Under the pieces are notes generated by a model that saw only the letters and a list, made by a program, of their open reading frames with translations, was not told where the DNA came from and made no database searches. Position numbers and translations under genes: made by a program. Positions 61,506 to 64,000 of a stretch of 64,000 nucleotides of DNA are shown piece by piece. The DNA comes from Cyanoderma ruficeps (Eukaryota; Chordata; Aves; Passeriformes; Timaliidae), in the NCBI GenBank assembly GCA_008694505.1, contig VZDJ01004378.1, positions 13,912,645-13,976,644 of the forward strand, in the 5' to 3' direction. Position 1 is the stretch's first letter. The number at the start of each line of letters is the position of its first letter.

Positions 61506-64000
61506 CATCTTTTCCTGCTTGGAAACTAAAATTGATTGGGTTCTACCTCGGTAGAACAAGAAAGCCTGGAATTGGGATTTCCATATCGTTGTCTTTTGCA
61601 CCAATATATGTGTATAATCACCCACGTGTGCACAGACACATAGAAAGAGTCCTAGTGGTAATACTGATATCATGCAAGTAGATTTCACATTCCATTAAAC
61701 GCAAAGACGGACATACTAAAAGAACTTTGCATTACATACAGTTTTGGTTTTCTTTTTTGTAAGTCAGAAGTACACAGTCATTTTCATATATGGAATGTTT
61801 TAAAAAGTGACAAAATTATTCCCTTCGGCACACTCAGAAAATATAAATATGATTATATACAAAAGAATGTGGTCTTCTATTGTCCTCCCATGTACTTTCC
61901 AAAAGGAGCATATTTAATTACTTGAATGAACCATTATGCAATTAAGGAAGAAATCCTGTGATTGTACTTAAGCATGATTTCCCTTTAAAATACTCTATAT
62001 TAGTTGCTTTGAAGCTGAATTCTGACATTCTCTTGTATAATTTTCAGAAATCTAGTAGATTTGCTCAAAAACCTATTAATGTCTTTAACCAAAGGCTTCG
62101 TCACAGTCTGCTAAAGCTTTAGGAAGTTTTCATGACAAGACATATCTATTTCAGGGAAATACAGAAAGAATATGTTCAAACAGGAAACAACAGCTAGCCT
62201 AGGAGAAAATTGATTTTTAATGTCCATAATTCACAGACAGAAATTGTGTTATGCAGTGATTGCAGGAAAGGCTTACATGGATGTTAAATCATTGTAATAG
62301 TTGCACACACAACTGTTCCAAGAGCTATAAAAGGGAGTTGCAAGTCTCCAGTCTAAACAGCTGCCACTTTGATATCCTCATTCACTGTCCTCCATGGGAT
62401 TTAAAAGATGATAAAATAATCAACAGTCACTTCCTCTCAATATAAAAATTGTGGCTAACAAAGGTTGACTAGTGCCTCCTAGAATATGGTCAGTATTTTC
62501 ATAGCATGAAAAAAGGATTTTCTACAACACTTGTAAATCATATATCCTCATACTGCCTGAAGAATAACCATCATAAATGTTGATGCTCCTTCTACCTCTG
62601 AATACCCATCATCTGTGGTACATCTGCCAGTACCACAGTCCAAAGGTTGCCAGGCTGGTAGATGACAGATTGGAATGCAACTGGTTGGAAAACCCCTTCC
62701 CTCAAAGCATATTTCTGATATATCACACCATTGCTTTTACCTTTTTCTACAATTTGAAATGGAAATTAATATCCTTCTTTATGGTATTCTAAAGGCAGAA
62801 TCTCACTAAGTATGATGAAAATAAGACACAGGAAATATAAACCCAAACCATCTCCATTCTATCCTGATCAATTGCTCTCTTTTCAACTTCCCCACTTGGT
62901 AAGGACCATGCACCTAGCCCCAACCTCCTAGGTTTTTTCCTGTTAATATTCATTTCAGGATTTTTTTTTACCTGAGCAGGAAAACAAATGTGCAAAACAC
63001 CATGGAAATTAATAACCCTATAAAATAGCTTTTTATTAATAGTGATTTTTTTTTCCCCAAAAAATCATGGCCCTCCAAGTCTTTCCAGTAGAAGGGAAAA
63101 GGAAAGTTTAGCCATAGTAGTGACCCAGAATTGATGACAGCCATTAGGCCAGCATAAGTCAGAAACAGTGATAATATCTCTAGGGGAATGTACCATCTTG
63201 TGAAAGTAGATACAGTCACAGACATGGAGTTACAGGATGGATATTGTCATATTAGCAAAATTGCAGCCATCTGCTCCTGGCTCTTCAGGTTCTTGTGCCA
63301 GCCTAAATGCCAGAGTTGGGGAGCCTGGCTTCTAGCAGCAGCAGTTTGAGGGGGACTTTCTATCAGGGTTTGCTGGAAGACCTATACCAGGTGCAGTGCT
63401 CACTACCCCTTTAGAAGAGTTATGCATCCCTTCATATATACCATAAAGTTATTTTTGATGCAAGAACAGTTTGCATTTAATATTTATATATTTAAATATT
63501 ACTTTATTTGATTTAAAGACTTAAATATCACAATAACCACATTCTTCAGTGTCCCTTTAGACCAGAGATTTATTTTTTAAAATTGAAACAAAGCATCTAA
63601 TTTTTAAATTCTCCCTTTGTCCCCTTCTTTACAAAAAAATCCTTCAATTCCCTAATAAATCACCTGCTGTTGCAAAAGCTCCAGACATTGACTGTGGCTT
63701 GATTGTTCCTGTTCTCATTTTGCAATTTTTTTTCTTCCCTTGCTTAATGGAGGATGGAAGACTTAATTATTTGAATTAAATTTTATATTCAAGCCTGATA
63801 TAATTTTATCAATGTCACAGGAGCTCAGGCTAATGTTTAAAGGATTCCTTATAGCCTTATCATGTACTGAATTGTGAAACACATCAATATTTGCACACAT
63901 CTGTCTCCTCTGAAGAAAAGGAATGCTGTAGGCCTTCCTGCTCACGGTTTATTCACTATTACAAAAATTGGTGTTTTGGCATGTCAATTTATATTTTTTC
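61506..64000. other. AT-rich non-coding stretch, no gene seen
   Basis: No coding or transposon signal was recognised. A slightly GC-richer patch lies at about 63270-63430 without any identifiable feature. Open frames of 60-85 codons are unsupported. Confidence 0.6.

Overview
This window looks like nuclear DNA from a bird, probably a songbird (passerine), and it lies in a gene-poor stretch, either intergenic or deep inside a large intron. The case for a bird rests on two CR1 LINE fragments, one carrying the typical CR1 3' end, and on several solo LTRs. Their ends, target-site duplications and internal blocks look like avian endogenous retrovirus LTRs as I remember them; I could not search a repeat library. 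The sequence is AT-rich throughout. I recognise no complete protein-coding gene, rRNA, tRNA or CRISPR array, and nothing bacterial. The longest open frames (about 100-136 codons) are what chance gives in 64 kb, lie inside transposable elements, or run through low-complexity tracts.

Layout. 1-1688 is unannotated AT-rich DNA. 1694-2381 is a solo LTR on the minus strand with a perfect 5-bp target duplication. A decayed CR1 element follows at 2465-3215, holding the mutated C-terminal end of the CR1 reverse-transcriptase ORF. 6441-6690 is an internally shortened LTR, and 9401-9584 a short CR1 3' end on the minus strand. 13017-13689 is a well preserved solo LTR with a perfect 6-bp duplication, a TATA box and a polyadenylation signal. 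From about 13.7 to 36.9 kb there is only unique AT-rich sequence with low-complexity tracts. 36869-37530 is a second copy of the first LTR family, in the opposite orientation. 44371-44951, 57905-58523 and 60950-61505 are three more LTRs. The rest is unique AT-rich sequence.

How the parts relate. The LTRs fall into three groups. Group one (1694-2381 and 36869-37530) is one family in inverted orientation about 35 kb apart. Group two (6441-6690, 44371-44951 and 60950-61505) shares an R-U5/3' end; the copy at 44371 carries a different U3. Group three (13017-13689 and 57905-58523) has 6-bp duplications, as expected of class II (alpha/betaretrovirus-like) elements. No gag, pol or env remnant was seen, so full-length or paired LTRs are best read as solo LTRs left by LTR-LTR recombination.

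Speculative items are marked as such: a possible 114-bp symmetric exon at 41008-41121, a protein-like minus-strand frame at 38632-38955, several stretches with the texture of conserved regulatory DNA, and recurrent one-strand A/C (G/T) tracts. I found no convincing undescribed biological system.
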